Assembly: GCF_001552155.1 (NCBI RefSeq)
Contig: NZ_BCQQ01000007.1
Location: 1 to 64,000 of the forward strand
Source of the DNA: Actinomadura formosensis NBRC 14204
Lineage (GTDB): Bacteria; Actinomycetota; Actinomycetes; Streptosporangiales; Streptosporangiaceae
DNA: 64,000 nucleotides
Reading direction: 5' to 3'
A program made the position numbers and the translations under genes. Positions 31,438 to 39,991 of this stretch are shown here, piece by piece; positions within the stretch are counted from its first letter, which is position 1, and the number at the start of each line of letters is the position of its first letter. The notes under the pieces are model-generated. The model was not told the origin of the DNA. It worked only from the letters and a program-made list of their open reading frames with translations, and searched no databases.

Positions 31438-32538
31438 TCATATCGGGACGACCTCGCGGACGGACGGTTCGGGCAGGTAGAGGCGGGCGAGTTCGGCTGC
31501 CTGCGCGGCGATGGCGTAGCGGGCGACCGCGGGCGGCACCCGCGTCCTGTCCCGCTCCTCGCGCAGGGCTCGGTCGAGTTCCGCGCTCCAGCTCCGGACG
31601 TCGCCCGGCAGCCGGCGCGCGTCCGGGGCCGCGCCGGGCGGGAGGTCGTCGAGGGCGGGGCAGGTCGTGTAGCGGACGGGCAGCCCGGCGGCGAGCGCCT
31701 CCAGCACGCCGAGCCCGAACGTCTCCTGCACCGACGGCGCGGCGAGCACGTCCATCGCGGCGAGCACGCCCGGCACGTCCGACGTCCCCCCGGTGAAGAT
31801 CGCCGAGACGCCGAGGCGGTGCGCCAGCCGTTCGAGCGCGTCCCGCATCGGCCCGTCCCCCGCCAGCAGCAGCCGGACGCCGTCCAGCCGCGCGACCGCC
31901 TCGATCAGCAGGTCGAACCGCTTGGTCGGGACGAGCCGCCCGACGGCCCCGACGACGCGTTCGGCGGGTTCGATGCCGAGCCGCCGCCGGGTCTTCGCCC
32001 GCCGCCCGGCGTCGAACGCGAACGCGGCGGCGTCGATGCCGTTCGGGATCACCACGATCCGGCCGGGTTTCACGCCCCAGTCGCACAGCCGGCCGGCGAC
32101 GGTCGGTGACACCGCGACGGTCGTGGACCCGAGCCGCTCCGTCGCCCGGTAGAGCGCCCGGACGCCGCGCGTCGTGGGCCGTCCCTCGATGTGCCCGTCG
32201 CCGAGCGAGTGCTCGGTGGCGATGACGCGGGCCGTCCCCGCCAGGCGGGCGGCGATCCGGCCGTACACGCACGCCCGGTACAGGTGGGTGTGGACGACGT
32301 CGAACCGTCCGCGCCGGATCAGCCGGACGAGCCGGGGCAGCGCCGCGAGGTCCCGGTTTCCGCGCATCCCGATCTCGTGGACGGGGACGCCCGCCAGGCG
32401 GATCTCGGCGCCCAGCACGCCGGTCCGGGTGAGCGTCGCGACCTCGCACGCCACCGGCAGATGGCGGAGCAGCAGCGCGAGCTGCCGTTCGGCGCCGCCG
32501 TGCTCCAGCCCGGTGATGACGTGCAGGACCCGGGTCAC
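31438..32538 (-). CDS. GT4-type glycosyltransferase
   Basis: A 366-aa GT-B glycosyltransferase. The start TRVLHVITGLEHGGAERQLA is the classical GT4 donor/acceptor loop. VVHTHLYRACVYGRIAARLAG, VVIPNGIDAAAF, VGAVGRLVPTKRFDLLIEAV and SVQETFGLGVLEALAAGLPV (EX7E) follow. The start GTG 32538 overlaps the deacetylase stop (GTGA). It builds the repeat unit on the lipid carrier; the sugar is not known. Confidence 0.88.
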   Translation of the reverse strand: MTRVLHVITGLEHGGAERQLALLLRHLPVACEVATLTRTGVLGAEIRLAGVPVHEIGMRGNRDLAALPRLVRLIRRGRFDVVHTHLYRACVYGRIAARLAGTARVIATEHSLGDGHIEGRPTTRGVRALYRATERLGSTTVAVSPTVAGRLCDWGVKPGRIVVIPNGIDAAAFAFDAGRRAKTRRRLGIEPAERVVGAVGRLVPTKRFDLLIEAVARLDGVRLLLAGDGPMRDALERLAHRLGVSAIFTGGTSDVPGVLAAMDVLAAPSVQETFGLGVLEALAAGLPVRYTTCPALDDLPPGAAPDARRLPGDVRSWSAELDRALREERDRTRVPPAVARYAIAAQAAELARLYLPEPSVREVVPI

Positions 32539-33293
32539 ACCCGGCTCCGGTGGCGCAGCACGTGCCGCAGGAGCTTGGCGTGCAGCCGCGGGGAGCCGTC
32601 CCGGTCGCCGACGTACGTCCGGGGCAGCGCGTGCCGCGACGGCTCTGCGGGACGGATGTCGCACGCGTGCTCGTATCCGGCGGCGCGCACCGCCTCGATC
32701 TCGCGGGCGGTGGCATGGCCGTAGGGGTAGGCGAAGCCGGTGACCGGCGCGTCGACGATGCTCTCCAGGACGGCGCGGCTCTCCTCCAGTTCCTCACGGA
32801 GCTCGGTGGCGTCCGTCTCGGGGAGGGACACGTGGTGGCGGCCGTGCGAGGCGATCTCCATGCCCGCGCCCGCGACGGTCCGGAGCTGGTCGGCCGTCAT
32901 GAGCGGTTTGCGCGGGCCCTCGTCCCAGGTGTTGTAGGTGCCGATCCGCCCGGACACGACGTACACGGTCGCGCCGAACCCGTACCGCAGCAGCGCGGGG
33001 ACGGCCCGGGTCGCGAAGTCGGCGTAGCCGTCGTCGAAGGTGAGGCCGACGAGGCCGCGGGCCCGGCCGGCGGCGTGCGCGTCCAGCAGCTCGCCCATGC
33101 CGACGCCGCGCAGGCCGTGCGCCCGCAGCCAGCCGAGCTGGCGCTCGAACCGCGCCGGCGACACGGTCACCAGGTGCGGATCCTCCTCATAGTGGTCGAC
33201 CGAGTGGTACATCAGCACCAGCGGCACCGGCCGGATCGGCTCCGCGGGCCGGATCGGTTCGGTCAGACGGGTGGGTTCGGTCGGCTGGCTCAC
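32535..33293 (-). CDS. Polysaccharide deacetylase (NodB/CE4)
   Basis: A 252-aa protein. It has VPLVLMYHSVDHYEED, the NodB motif 1 LTFDDGYADF (catalytic Asp and metal Asp), motif 2 ASHGRHHVSL (metal histidines), and FAYPYGHAT. It removes N-acetyl groups from the glycan. No signal peptide is obvious. The first 22 residues are a P/T/E/R repeat encoded in DNA that also encodes the C-terminus of the flippase (107-base overlap). GTG 33293 with GGGGA upstream is used; the true start could be further downstream. Confidence 0.85.
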   Translation of the reverse strand: MSQPTEPTRLTEPIRPAEPIRPVPLVLMYHSVDHYEEDPHLVTVSPARFERQLGWLRAHGLRGVGMGELLDAHAAGRARGLVGLTFDDGYADFATRAVPALLRYGFGATVYVVSGRIGTYNTWDEGPRKPLMTADQLRTVAGAGMEIASHGRHHVSLPETDATELREELEESRAVLESIVDAPVTGFAYPYGHATAREIEAVRAAGYEHACDIRPAEPSRHALPRTYVGDRDGSPRLHAKLLRHVLRHRSRV

Positions 33294-34836
33294 TGGTATC
33301 CCCCGATTCGGTCCGGTCGCGCACGCTGCGGCGCGGCCGCAAAGCCATCCATGGAGCAATGAGGTCGGGTCCCGCCAGGACGAGCAGGACCACGAACACG
33401 GCGGTGGTCACGAGCCCACCCGCCGCGAGGTGGACGATCAGCGGCGTCCCGGCGGCGACGCGCACGACGAGCAGGCCCGCCATGCAGGCCCCGGCCGTGG
33501 CGAGCACCAGCCGGGACATGTCGGCGGCGATCCGGCGCAGCGAGATCGGCGCGATCCCGCGCCGCAGCCCGATCAGCATCAGGACGGCGGCGAGCGTGAT
33601 CCCGGCGGCGTTGGCGGCGGCGAGCGCGAGCGTCCCGGCCACCGCGGCGAACACGCCCCCGACCGCGGCGGTGACGGCGAGGCCCACGCCGATCATCCAG
33701 GCGGGACGCCAGGTCGGCCGCCGCTGCGCGAAGAACGCGCGGGTCGCCAGCCCGACCGCGGTCTGCCCCCACAGGCCGAGCGCGTAGACGCGCATGATGG
33801 ACGCGGTGCTCGCCGTGTCCGCGGACGTGAACTCGCCGTGCTCGAACAGCAGCCTGATCACGGCGGGCGCGAACGCGATGAGGAACGCCGCCGCGACCAG
33901 CACTATCGTGCTCGCGGTCACGAGGTCCTCCCGGATGCGGCGGGCGACCTGCCCGGTGTCGCCGTCCGCCGAGGCCCGCGCGAGCCTGGGGAACGTCACG
34001 GTCACGATCAGCAGCGACATGATCATCGGGACCTGCGCGACCTTCTGCGCGTAGTTCAGGTGCGAGATCGACCCGGTGGCCAGTTCGGAGCCGATGAACC
34101 GCTCGACGAACACCTGCGCCTGCCGCGTGACCGTGTAGACGACGACGGGCGCGACGGCCGCGAGCCCCAGCCGCACGTCGATCGGGCCGGCCGGGGCGGG
34201 CGCGGCGCGCAGGCAGCGTCCGAACGCCGGGGCCTGGACGGCGACCATCAGGACGCTGCCGCAGGCGACGCCGACCGCCGCGCTGGTGATGCCGATGGTG
34301 CCGGACAGGCCCGCGATCAGCGCGAGGATGCCGATGTTGTAGGCGAGGTAGATGGCCGCGGGCGGGCCGAACCTGTGGTGGGCGCGCAGGGTCGCGCTCA
34401 TGAACCCGGCGAGGCCGAACGTGACGACGGTGATCGCCGTCAGCCGCACGCACTGGATGGCCGGGCCGTGCCGGGGCAGGCCGGGCGCCAGGACGTCCAC
34501 CACCACCGGCGCGGCGACCGCGAGCGTGAGCGTGACGGCGGCGAGGCCGAGCACCATGCGCGGCAGCGTCGAGCCGACGAGCGGGCGCAGGCCGTCCCCC
34601 CGGGCGAGGAGCCGGGTGATGACGGGGACCATGAGCAGCGCCATCGCGTCCTCGATGAGCAGCGGCGACACGGTCTCGGGGATCGTCCAGGCGACGAGGA
34701 ACGCGTCGGTGCTGCCGCTCGCGCCGAACTGGTGCGCCATCACGAGGTCGCGCACGAACCCGAGCGCGGTGCCGGCGGTGATGAGCACGCCCGACAGCGC
34801 GGCGGCGCGTCCCACCGAGTCCGTCCCGCCGGTCAT
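33187..34836 (-). CDS. MurJ/MviN-type lipid-linked oligosaccharide flippase
   Basis: A 549-aa membrane protein with about 14 helices of the MATE/MurJ superfamily. Typical segments are GTALGFVRDLVMAHQFGASGSTDAFLVA (in parts: LGFVRDLVMAHQFG), YLAYNIGILALIAG, LNYAQKVAQVPMIM and FFAQRRPTWRPAWMIGVGL. In this context it probably flips the undecaprenyl-linked repeat unit rather than lipid II. The last 45 residues are hydrophilic Asp/Arg/Pro/Thr repeats overlapping the deacetylase gene. The start overlaps the ligase stop (ATGA). Confidence 0.85.
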   Translation of the reverse strand: MTGGTDSVGRAAALSGVLITAGTALGFVRDLVMAHQFGASGSTDAFLVAWTIPETVSPLLIEDAMALLMVPVITRLLARGDGLRPLVGSTLPRMVLGLAAVTLTLAVAAPVVVDVLAPGLPRHGPAIQCVRLTAITVVTFGLAGFMSATLRAHHRFGPPAAIYLAYNIGILALIAGLSGTIGITSAAVGVACGSVLMVAVQAPAFGRCLRAAPAPAGPIDVRLGLAAVAPVVVYTVTRQAQVFVERFIGSELATGSISHLNYAQKVAQVPMIMSLLIVTVTFPRLARASADGDTGQVARRIREDLVTASTIVLVAAAFLIAFAPAVIRLLFEHGEFTSADTASTASIMRVYALGLWGQTAVGLATRAFFAQRRPTWRPAWMIGVGLAVTAAVGGVFAAVAGTLALAAANAAGITLAAVLMLIGLRRGIAPISLRRIAADMSRLVLATAGACMAGLLVVRVAAGTPLIVHLAAGGLVTTAVFVVLLVLAGPDLIAPWMALRPRRSVRDRTESGDTSEPADRTHPSDRTDPARGADPAGAAGADVPLGRPL

Positions 34837-36119
34837 TCCCGCACCGTCCCGAACGCGCGCGCGCCGATGGCGCCCATGACGATGGCGGTGAGCACGCACG
34901 TCGGCCCGCCCATGTCCGCGTACACGAAGTTGACGAGCAGGAACGTCAGGAGCCCGACGCCGGCGAGCCACAGCGGGTCGCGGGGGCGGCGGCGCCTCCA
35001 CAGCCCGGCGAGCAGCACGCCGAACAGCGCGCCGAACCCGGCGAGGCCCACCACGCCCTGCTCGGACAGGAACAGCAGGTATTCGTTGTGCGGCGACAGC
35101 AGCGGTTGCCGCACGTACCCGTTGACGGAGTCGTCGGTCTCGCTGCCGGACGACAGCCCGATCGAGGCGTAGGTGTCGCGGTAGGCCGGGAAGTTCTTCA
35201 CGCCGACGCCGGTGACGGGGTGGTCCTCCCAGATCCGCAGGGCGGCGGCCCACAGGTTGTACCGGTCGTCCACCGACTGATCGGGCTGGCTGATCGAGGC
35301 CACCATCGAACTGGACCGCTCGGCGACCGCCTGCCCGCCGCCACCGACGGTGACCACCACGACCAGCAGCGCGGCGCAGCAGGCCAGCACCTTCACCGCC
35401 GTCCACCGGTCGAAGAGCACCATGGTGAGGACGGCGGCGGCACCGAGCGCGATCCACGTCCCCCGGCTCAGCGCGAGCGCGAGCGCGACGGCCAGCACGA
35501 CGAGGCCGATCAGCGCGGCCGGGACGGCGGCGGCCCCGCGGCGGGGCGCGGTCAGCGCGAACGCGGTCAGGATGAGGAACGCGAAGCCGACCACGATCGA
35601 CATCGCCATGACGTCGAGGGCGCCGAACGTGCCGACGGCCCTGATGTTCTCCCCGCCTATCGACGCGCCGTTGCCGGTGGCCGACTGCCAGATTCCGTAC
35701 CCGGCCTCCGCGAGCCCGAGCCCGAGCAGCGACGAGCAGACGATCGTGAGGTCGCGGCGGTCCCGGACGAGCAGGACGACGGCCAGCGGCACCAGCACGA
35801 AGATCTGCGTGTTCCGGACGAACCCCGCCAGGCTGGCGGTGATGTCCGCCGAGCACACGGTGCTGATCCCGAGCCCGACCACCAGCGGCCCGAACGCGGG
35901 CAGTGCCGCACGCGGCATCTGCACCCGCCCGGTGACCAGCAGGAACGCGGCGACCAGCACGAGCGCGAGGCCCGCGACGTCCCCGGCCGTGATCTGAACG
36001 CCGGGCCCGAACGCGTCCGGACCCGGCGGGATCCCGACGGTCGCCACCGTCACCGCGATCAGCCAGCTCGGACGCCGCGGCACCCGCATCGCCGCTAAGG
36101 GCGCGGTGTGGGCGGTCAT
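34833..36119 (-). CDS. O-antigen ligase/polymerase-like membrane protein
   Basis: A 428-aa protein with about 11-12 transmembrane helices and a large external loop (about 275-340) of the Wzy/WaaL type: RYNLWAAALRIWEDHPVTGV and LLSPHNEYLLFLSEQGVVGL, the latter being the conserved Wzy_C pattern with the essential histidine. It polymerises or ligates the polysaccharide outside the membrane. Coupled by ATGA overlaps to the genes on both sides. Confidence 0.86.
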   Translation of the reverse strand: MTAHTAPLAAMRVPRRPSWLIAVTVATVGIPPGPDAFGPGVQITAGDVAGLALVLVAAFLLVTGRVQMPRAALPAFGPLVVGLGISTVCSADITASLAGFVRNTQIFVLVPLAVVLLVRDRRDLTIVCSSLLGLGLAEAGYGIWQSATGNGASIGGENIRAVGTFGALDVMAMSIVVGFAFLILTAFALTAPRRGAAAVPAALIGLVVLAVALALALSRGTWIALGAAAVLTMVLFDRWTAVKVLACCAALLVVVVTVGGGGQAVAERSSSMVASISQPDQSVDDRYNLWAAALRIWEDHPVTGVGVKNFPAYRDTYASIGLSSGSETDDSVNGYVRQPLLSPHNEYLLFLSEQGVVGLAGFGALFGVLLAGLWRRRRPRDPLWLAGVGLLTFLLVNFVYADMGGPTCVLTAIVMGAIGARAFGTVRE

Positions 36120-37528
36120 CCGGCGTCCCGGAGGAGCATCGTCCGCGCGGTCAGCAGCAGGATCTTCAGATCGCCGGCGAACGTCCAGTGGTCGATGTAG
36201 TGGTTGTCGAGCCGGGCCCGCAGCTCGATCGAGGTGTCGCCGCGGAACCCGTTGATCTGCGCCCAGCCCGTCATCCCGACCGGGGCGCGGTGCCGCAGCA
36301 TGTAGCCGGGGCACGTGCGGGCGAACTGCTCCACGAAGTGGGGGCGTTCCGGACGCGGGCCGACGAGGCTCATGTCACCGCGGACCACGTTCCACAGTTG
36401 CGGAAGCTCGTCCAGCGACGTGTTCCGCAGGAACCGGCCGATCCGGCCCATCCGCTCGTCGTTCTTGACCGTCCAGCGGGTGTCGGCCTCCTGCTCGTCC
36501 GCCGGTTTCAGCGTCCGGAACTTCAGCAGCACGAACTCCCTGCCGCCGAGCCCGATCCGGCGCTGCCGGAACAGCACGCCCGGCCCGCCCTCGATCCGCA
36601 CCGCGAGCGCGCACACGGCCAGCACCGGCGAGGCGAAGATCAGCAGCAGGCACGCCACCACGAAGTCGAGCGTCCGCTTCGCGTGGCGGGCGGCGGGGTC
36701 GCGGAGCCGCCAGTCGACCCGCGCGCACGGCAGCCCGGCGAGGTACTCGCGCCGCGCCCGCGCCACCGGCACCACGTCCGACGGCGGCTGGACGAGCAGC
36801 GTCTCGCACGGCAGCTCGAACGAAACGCGCAGCACCCCGTCCAGGTGCTCGGGGTGGACGTCCTCGGCGACCACCACCAGCGTGTCGATCCCGTATTTGC
36901 GCACCAGCGCGGGCAGGTCGGGCGTCTCGCCGAGGACCGGCGCCGCCGCGGGACGTCCCGCCGCCACCTGCCCGACCACCGACAGCCCGAACTCACCGCG
37001 GTCCCGCAGGACGTCGAGCATGTGCGCGGACGTCCCGCCCGTCCCGACGACGAGCGCCCGGCGCGGCCGGGTGCGGCGGCACCGGTACGTCCGGACGGCG
37101 GCGTACACGAAGGCGCGGAAGCCGAGCGACATCGACGCGGACACGGCCACCGCCCACAGCAGCGCCGCCACCGGATGCGGCAGCAGCACCGCCGTGACCG
37201 CGGCGACGGCGAGCGTCCGGGCGAAGATCGCCGGCACGTCGGTGAGCAGCGACGGGCTGCGGCGCGTCCGGTACAGCCCCCCCGACGCGTTGAGCACGAC
37301 GACGGCCAAGGCCGCGGCGCCCGGGAGCATGGCGTCTCCCGACATGGAGACGCCGACGGCCATCGCCCAGCCGTCCACCGCGGCGAGGCACACCGCGTAC
37401 AGGCGGGCCAGCCTCCGCGTGCCCGCCGTGACCCGGCGATGCGAGACGAGAACGGCGGCACCGCCGCCCCCCGGCACGAACTCCGAAGGGCCGGCATCGG
37501 CGGAGGGACTCAGCTCCTGGGCTCTCAT
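36116..37528 (-). CDS. Polyprenyl-phosphate sugar-1-phosphate transferase (WcaJ/WbaP type)
   Basis: A 470-aa enzyme that starts polysaccharide synthesis by moving a sugar phosphate onto undecaprenyl phosphate. Four N-terminal helices (about 40-165) precede a Rossmann-like region (RALVVGTGGTSAHMLDVL). The C-terminal catalytic domain has VLLKFRTLKP, RIGRFLRNTSLDELPQLWNV, RGDMSLVGPRPERPHFV and GMTGWAQINGFRGDTS. ATG 37528 follows GAAGGGA. It is the first gene of the minus-strand operon that ends at 28362. Confidence 0.92.
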   Translation of the reverse strand: MRAQELSPSADAGPSEFVPGGGGAAVLVSHRRVTAGTRRLARLYAVCLAAVDGWAMAVGVSMSGDAMLPGAAALAVVVLNASGGLYRTRRSPSLLTDVPAIFARTLAVAAVTAVLLPHPVAALLWAVAVSASMSLGFRAFVYAAVRTYRCRRTRPRRALVVGTGGTSAHMLDVLRDRGEFGLSVVGQVAAGRPAAAPVLGETPDLPALVRKYGIDTLVVVAEDVHPEHLDGVLRVSFELPCETLLVQPPSDVVPVARARREYLAGLPCARVDWRLRDPAARHAKRTLDFVVACLLLIFASPVLAVCALAVRIEGGPGVLFRQRRIGLGGREFVLLKFRTLKPADEQEADTRWTVKNDERMGRIGRFLRNTSLDELPQLWNVVRGDMSLVGPRPERPHFVEQFARTCPGYMLRHRAPVGMTGWAQINGFRGDTSIELRARLDNHYIDHWTFAGDLKILLLTARTMLLRDAG

Positions 37529-37876
37529 CGCGCGTCCCTTCACGGACAAGTACTCACCACTGAGGTGACCTGACGTGGGCCGTGTCGGGCGGCCTCGGCC
37601 AGCATCGCAACAGGCGGACACCCGAATCGCTGCTTTTAACCGCCCCCACCGCAGTCTTGAAGAGAAGATCAACTAGTGCCCGGACAGCGGCGGACCACGA
37701 AAGATGGACCGAATCGGCTCCCCGATGCGAACCTTCGCGGGACCATGGACGTCCTAAACGATCGGACGCCCCCACCGGCCGCCCCTGTCTGCGGGCGTGC
37801 CACGAGTAAGGCCGTTCCGTAAGCGATCTTGTTGCCGTCCCGCGGCGCGGGTCCGGCGGGCTGTTGAAGGAGAACG
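37529..37876. other. 348-bp divergent promoter region
   Basis: No gene is supported. It separates the exopolysaccharide operon (minus) from the L,D-transpeptidase gene (plus) and must hold both promoters. I see a small TCACC-N5-GGTGA inverted repeat near 37549 and an AT-richer patch around 37630-37680, but no element I can name. AAGGAG at the right edge is the ribosome binding site for the gene at 37877. Confidence 0.5.
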
Positions 37877-39103
37877 GTGCGAGGTAAGGCCTTGGTGATG
37901 GCCCTGGTCCTGGGGCTGGCAACCGCGTGCGGCGGCGGCGAGACCAGCGGAACGACCGCGAAGGGCGGCGAGGACGGCACGCCGCAGGTGACGATCAGCC
38001 CGGCGGACGGGAACGGCAAGGCCCGCCCCGACCAGGGCATCACGGTCACCGCCGCGGGCGGCAAGCTCGGCACCGTCTCGGTGAAGCTGAAGGGCGCCGA
38101 CGTTCCCGGCACGCTGTCCCCCGACAAGACCCGGTGGCGCTCCAAGTGGACGCTACAGCCCGGTGCCGGCTACCAGGTGTCGGCGACGGCGACGTCCGCG
38201 AAGGGCAAGTCCACCACCGCGACCAGCGCGTTCCGCGCCAGCCGCGCCACCGCCGCCACCCGCGTCAACAACGTCGTGCCGAGCGAGAACGAGACGGTCG
38301 GCACCGGCATGCCGGTCTTCGTCCAGTTCAACAAGGCCGTCCCGGAGAAGGCCAAGCCCGCCATCGAGCGCGCCATCGAGATCTCCTCCACCACCCCGAC
38401 CGAGGGCGCGTGGCGCTGGCTCAGCGCCGGCGAGTCGTTCAACGGCCTGCCCTCGGTCGTGTTCCGCCCGAAGCAGCCGTGGAAGCCGCGCCAGCGCGTC
38501 ACGGTCACCGTCCACTACGCGGGCCTGAAGATCGGCGACAACGTCTACGGCGACCGGGACGTCACCCACACCTTCAAGATCGGTGACTCCCACGTCATCA
38601 ACATCAGCGCGAAGACCCACCGGCTCGTCGTCAAGAAGAACGGCCGCCCCGTCCGCACCTGGGGCGTCAGCCTCGGCAGCGGCGGCGACGTCCAGGGCGA
38701 CGGCATCGACCACCTGCTCACCACCAGCGGCGTCCACCTGACCATGGACCACAGCCGCCTGGAGCGCATGCGCCCGCCGGGCAAGAAGAAGGGCGACCCC
38801 GGCTGGTACGACGAGAAGGTCCCGTGGGCGACCCGCATCTCCAACAGCGGCGAGTACATCCACCAGAACATGGACGACCCGTCCTGCCTCGGCAAGCGCA
38901 ACTGCAGCCACGGCTGCGTCCGCTCACCCACCGCCGACGCCCAGTGGTTCTTCCACTGGTCCTACCGCGGCGACATCGTCAGCATCACCGGCACCAAGCG
39001 CAGCCTCCAGTGGACGAACGGCTGGGGCTACTGGCAACTGCCCTTCGCCCAATGGACCAAGGGCAGCGCCCTAGGAACCCCCATAACCACCACCCAAGCC
39101 TGA
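37877..39103 (+). CDS. Lipoprotein L,D-transpeptidase (YkuD) with Ig-like domains
   Basis: A 408-aa lipoprotein. The signal ends in the lipobox LATAC (cysteine about residue 18). Two Ig-like domains (about 35-120 and 125-245) precede the YkuD catalytic domain (about 248-375). The latter has SAKTHRLVVKKNGRPVRTWG and the active site HGCVR in CSHGCVRSPTADAQWFF, with the upstream histidine in YIHQNM. It makes 3-3 cross-links in peptidoglycan and is the usual Mycobacterium LdtMt2-like architecture. The start is GTG with AAGGAG five bases before it. Confidence 0.93.
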   Translation: MRGKALVMALVLGLATACGGGETSGTTAKGGEDGTPQVTISPADGNGKARPDQGITVTAAGGKLGTVSVKLKGADVPGTLSPDKTRWRSKWTLQPGAGYQVSATATSAKGKSTTATSAFRASRATAATRVNNVVPSENETVGTGMPVFVQFNKAVPEKAKPAIERAIEISSTTPTEGAWRWLSAGESFNGLPSVVFRPKQPWKPRQRVTVTVHYAGLKIGDNVYGDRDVTHTFKIGDSHVINISAKTHRLVVKKNGRPVRTWGVSLGSGGDVQGDGIDHLLTTSGVHLTMDHSRLERMRPPGKKKGDPGWYDEKVPWATRISNSGEYIHQNMDDPSCLGKRNCSHGCVRSPTADAQWFFHWSYRGDIVSITGTKRSLQWTNGWGYWQLPFAQWTKGSALGTPITTTQA

Positions 39104-39110
39104 CCCGCGG

Positions 39111-39452
39111 CTACCAGGTGGAGGGGAACATGCGGTGCTTGAGGAGCAGGTCGACCTGCTCCGCAGCCGCCTTGACGTCCCCGCACGAGCGGAGGTAGCC
39201 GGCCCGTCCCCGCTCGGTCTCGTAGTAGGCCCACAGCCCACCGGGGACGGGCCGCACCCTCACGCCGATCCCGACGTCCTCGGTGACCCTGCCCGCGTAG
39301 ACCCACAGCAGCGGCGTCGGGAACCCGCGCCCGTACAGCTTTATGCACCGCCATCCCCGCGCCTTGACTTCGAGCGATAGCGCCTCCAGATGCCGCACGG
39401 CGACCCGGCGGTCCGAGAACGTCCGCCACCGCGGGACATAGCGCCTCAGCAC
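39111..39452 (-). CDS. Hypothetical protein next to the WhiJ/Scr1-type cluster
   Basis: A 113-aa protein of no family I recognise. It is basic and rich in aromatic residues: RRYVPRWRTFSDRRVAVRHL, PTPLLWVYAGRVTEDVGIGV, GGLWAYYETERGRAGYLRSC. It looks like a small alpha/beta protein with a beta-sheet in the middle and a C-terminal helix (DVKAAAEQVDLLLKHRM). The start GTG 39452 overlaps the stop of the ATPase gene, so the two are translationally coupled; function is probably linked to that ATPase and the nearby XRE regulator. Confidence 0.6.
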   Translation of the reverse strand: MLRRYVPRWRTFSDRRVAVRHLEALSLEVKARGWRCIKLYGRGFPTPLLWVYAGRVTEDVGIGVRVRPVPGGLWAYYETERGRAGYLRSCGDVKAAAEQVDLLLKHRMFPSTW

Positions 39453-39889
39453 GCGACCCTCGCCCACACCCACTTGCCCGGCCGGGTCTCGGTCACGCCG
39501 CACTTGGAGGCCAGGGCCTGGACGAGCGGCAGCCCCCACCCGCCCGTCCCGGCGTCGTGCCCGTCGTCCAGCGCCCGCGCGTCCGGCGCGATGTCGTCGA
39601 GCGCCAGCTCCACGACCGGCCGGACGACCGGCATCGCCGCGGACGAGTCCCACACCGCGAGCAGGACGGTGCCGACCTCCCGCGCGAACCGGACCCGGAT
39701 CTCCCGATCCGGCGTGGCCCGCACCGCATTGGCGACCAGTTCCCCCGCGATCAGCAGAACATCGCCCGCGACCTTTCCGAGCCCCCATTCCCCGAGCCGG
39801 AGTTCCACCAGCGTCCGAACCAACCCCGGCACCGTCCCGCTCGCCAAACAAGAAATGTCCAACTCGCCCGACTCCACGACTTTCACCAC
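39446..39889 (-). CDS. HATPase_c_2-type ATP-binding protein (anti-sigma-like, WhiJ cluster)
   Basis: A 147-aa protein with the GHKL fold of RsbW/SpoIIAB-type kinases. LLIAGELVANAVRATPD is the N-box (E...N), VLLAVWDSSAAMPVV with the G1-like D, and GTGGWGLPLVQALASKCGV the G2 box. Proteins of this kind are a fixed partner in WhiJ/AbaA-type clusters together with an XRE-DUF5753 regulator and DUF397 proteins. The start is GTG 39889 with AGGAG six bases ahead. It is divergent from the XRE gene. Confidence 0.83.
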   Translation of the reverse strand: MVKVVESGELDISCLASGTVPGLVRTLVELRLGEWGLGKVAGDVLLIAGELVANAVRATPDREIRVRFAREVGTVLLAVWDSSAAMPVVRPVVELALDDIAPDARALDDGHDAGTGGWGLPLVQALASKCGVTETRPGKWVWARVAC

Positions 39890-39991
39890 CTTTCTCCTGC
39901 CTTCCTTTCTTTACGTTCTCCGGACAAGCGTGGCCGCGCCGAGTTAATTTCGGAAGGTTCGTGAAGCAGATGCAACAACGGAGGAATGCAA

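Noticed and set aside
37529..37876. Riboswitch in the leader of the L,D-transpeptidase or exopolysaccharide operon
   Set aside because: No ydaO or other conserved block was found, unlike at 8328-8447.
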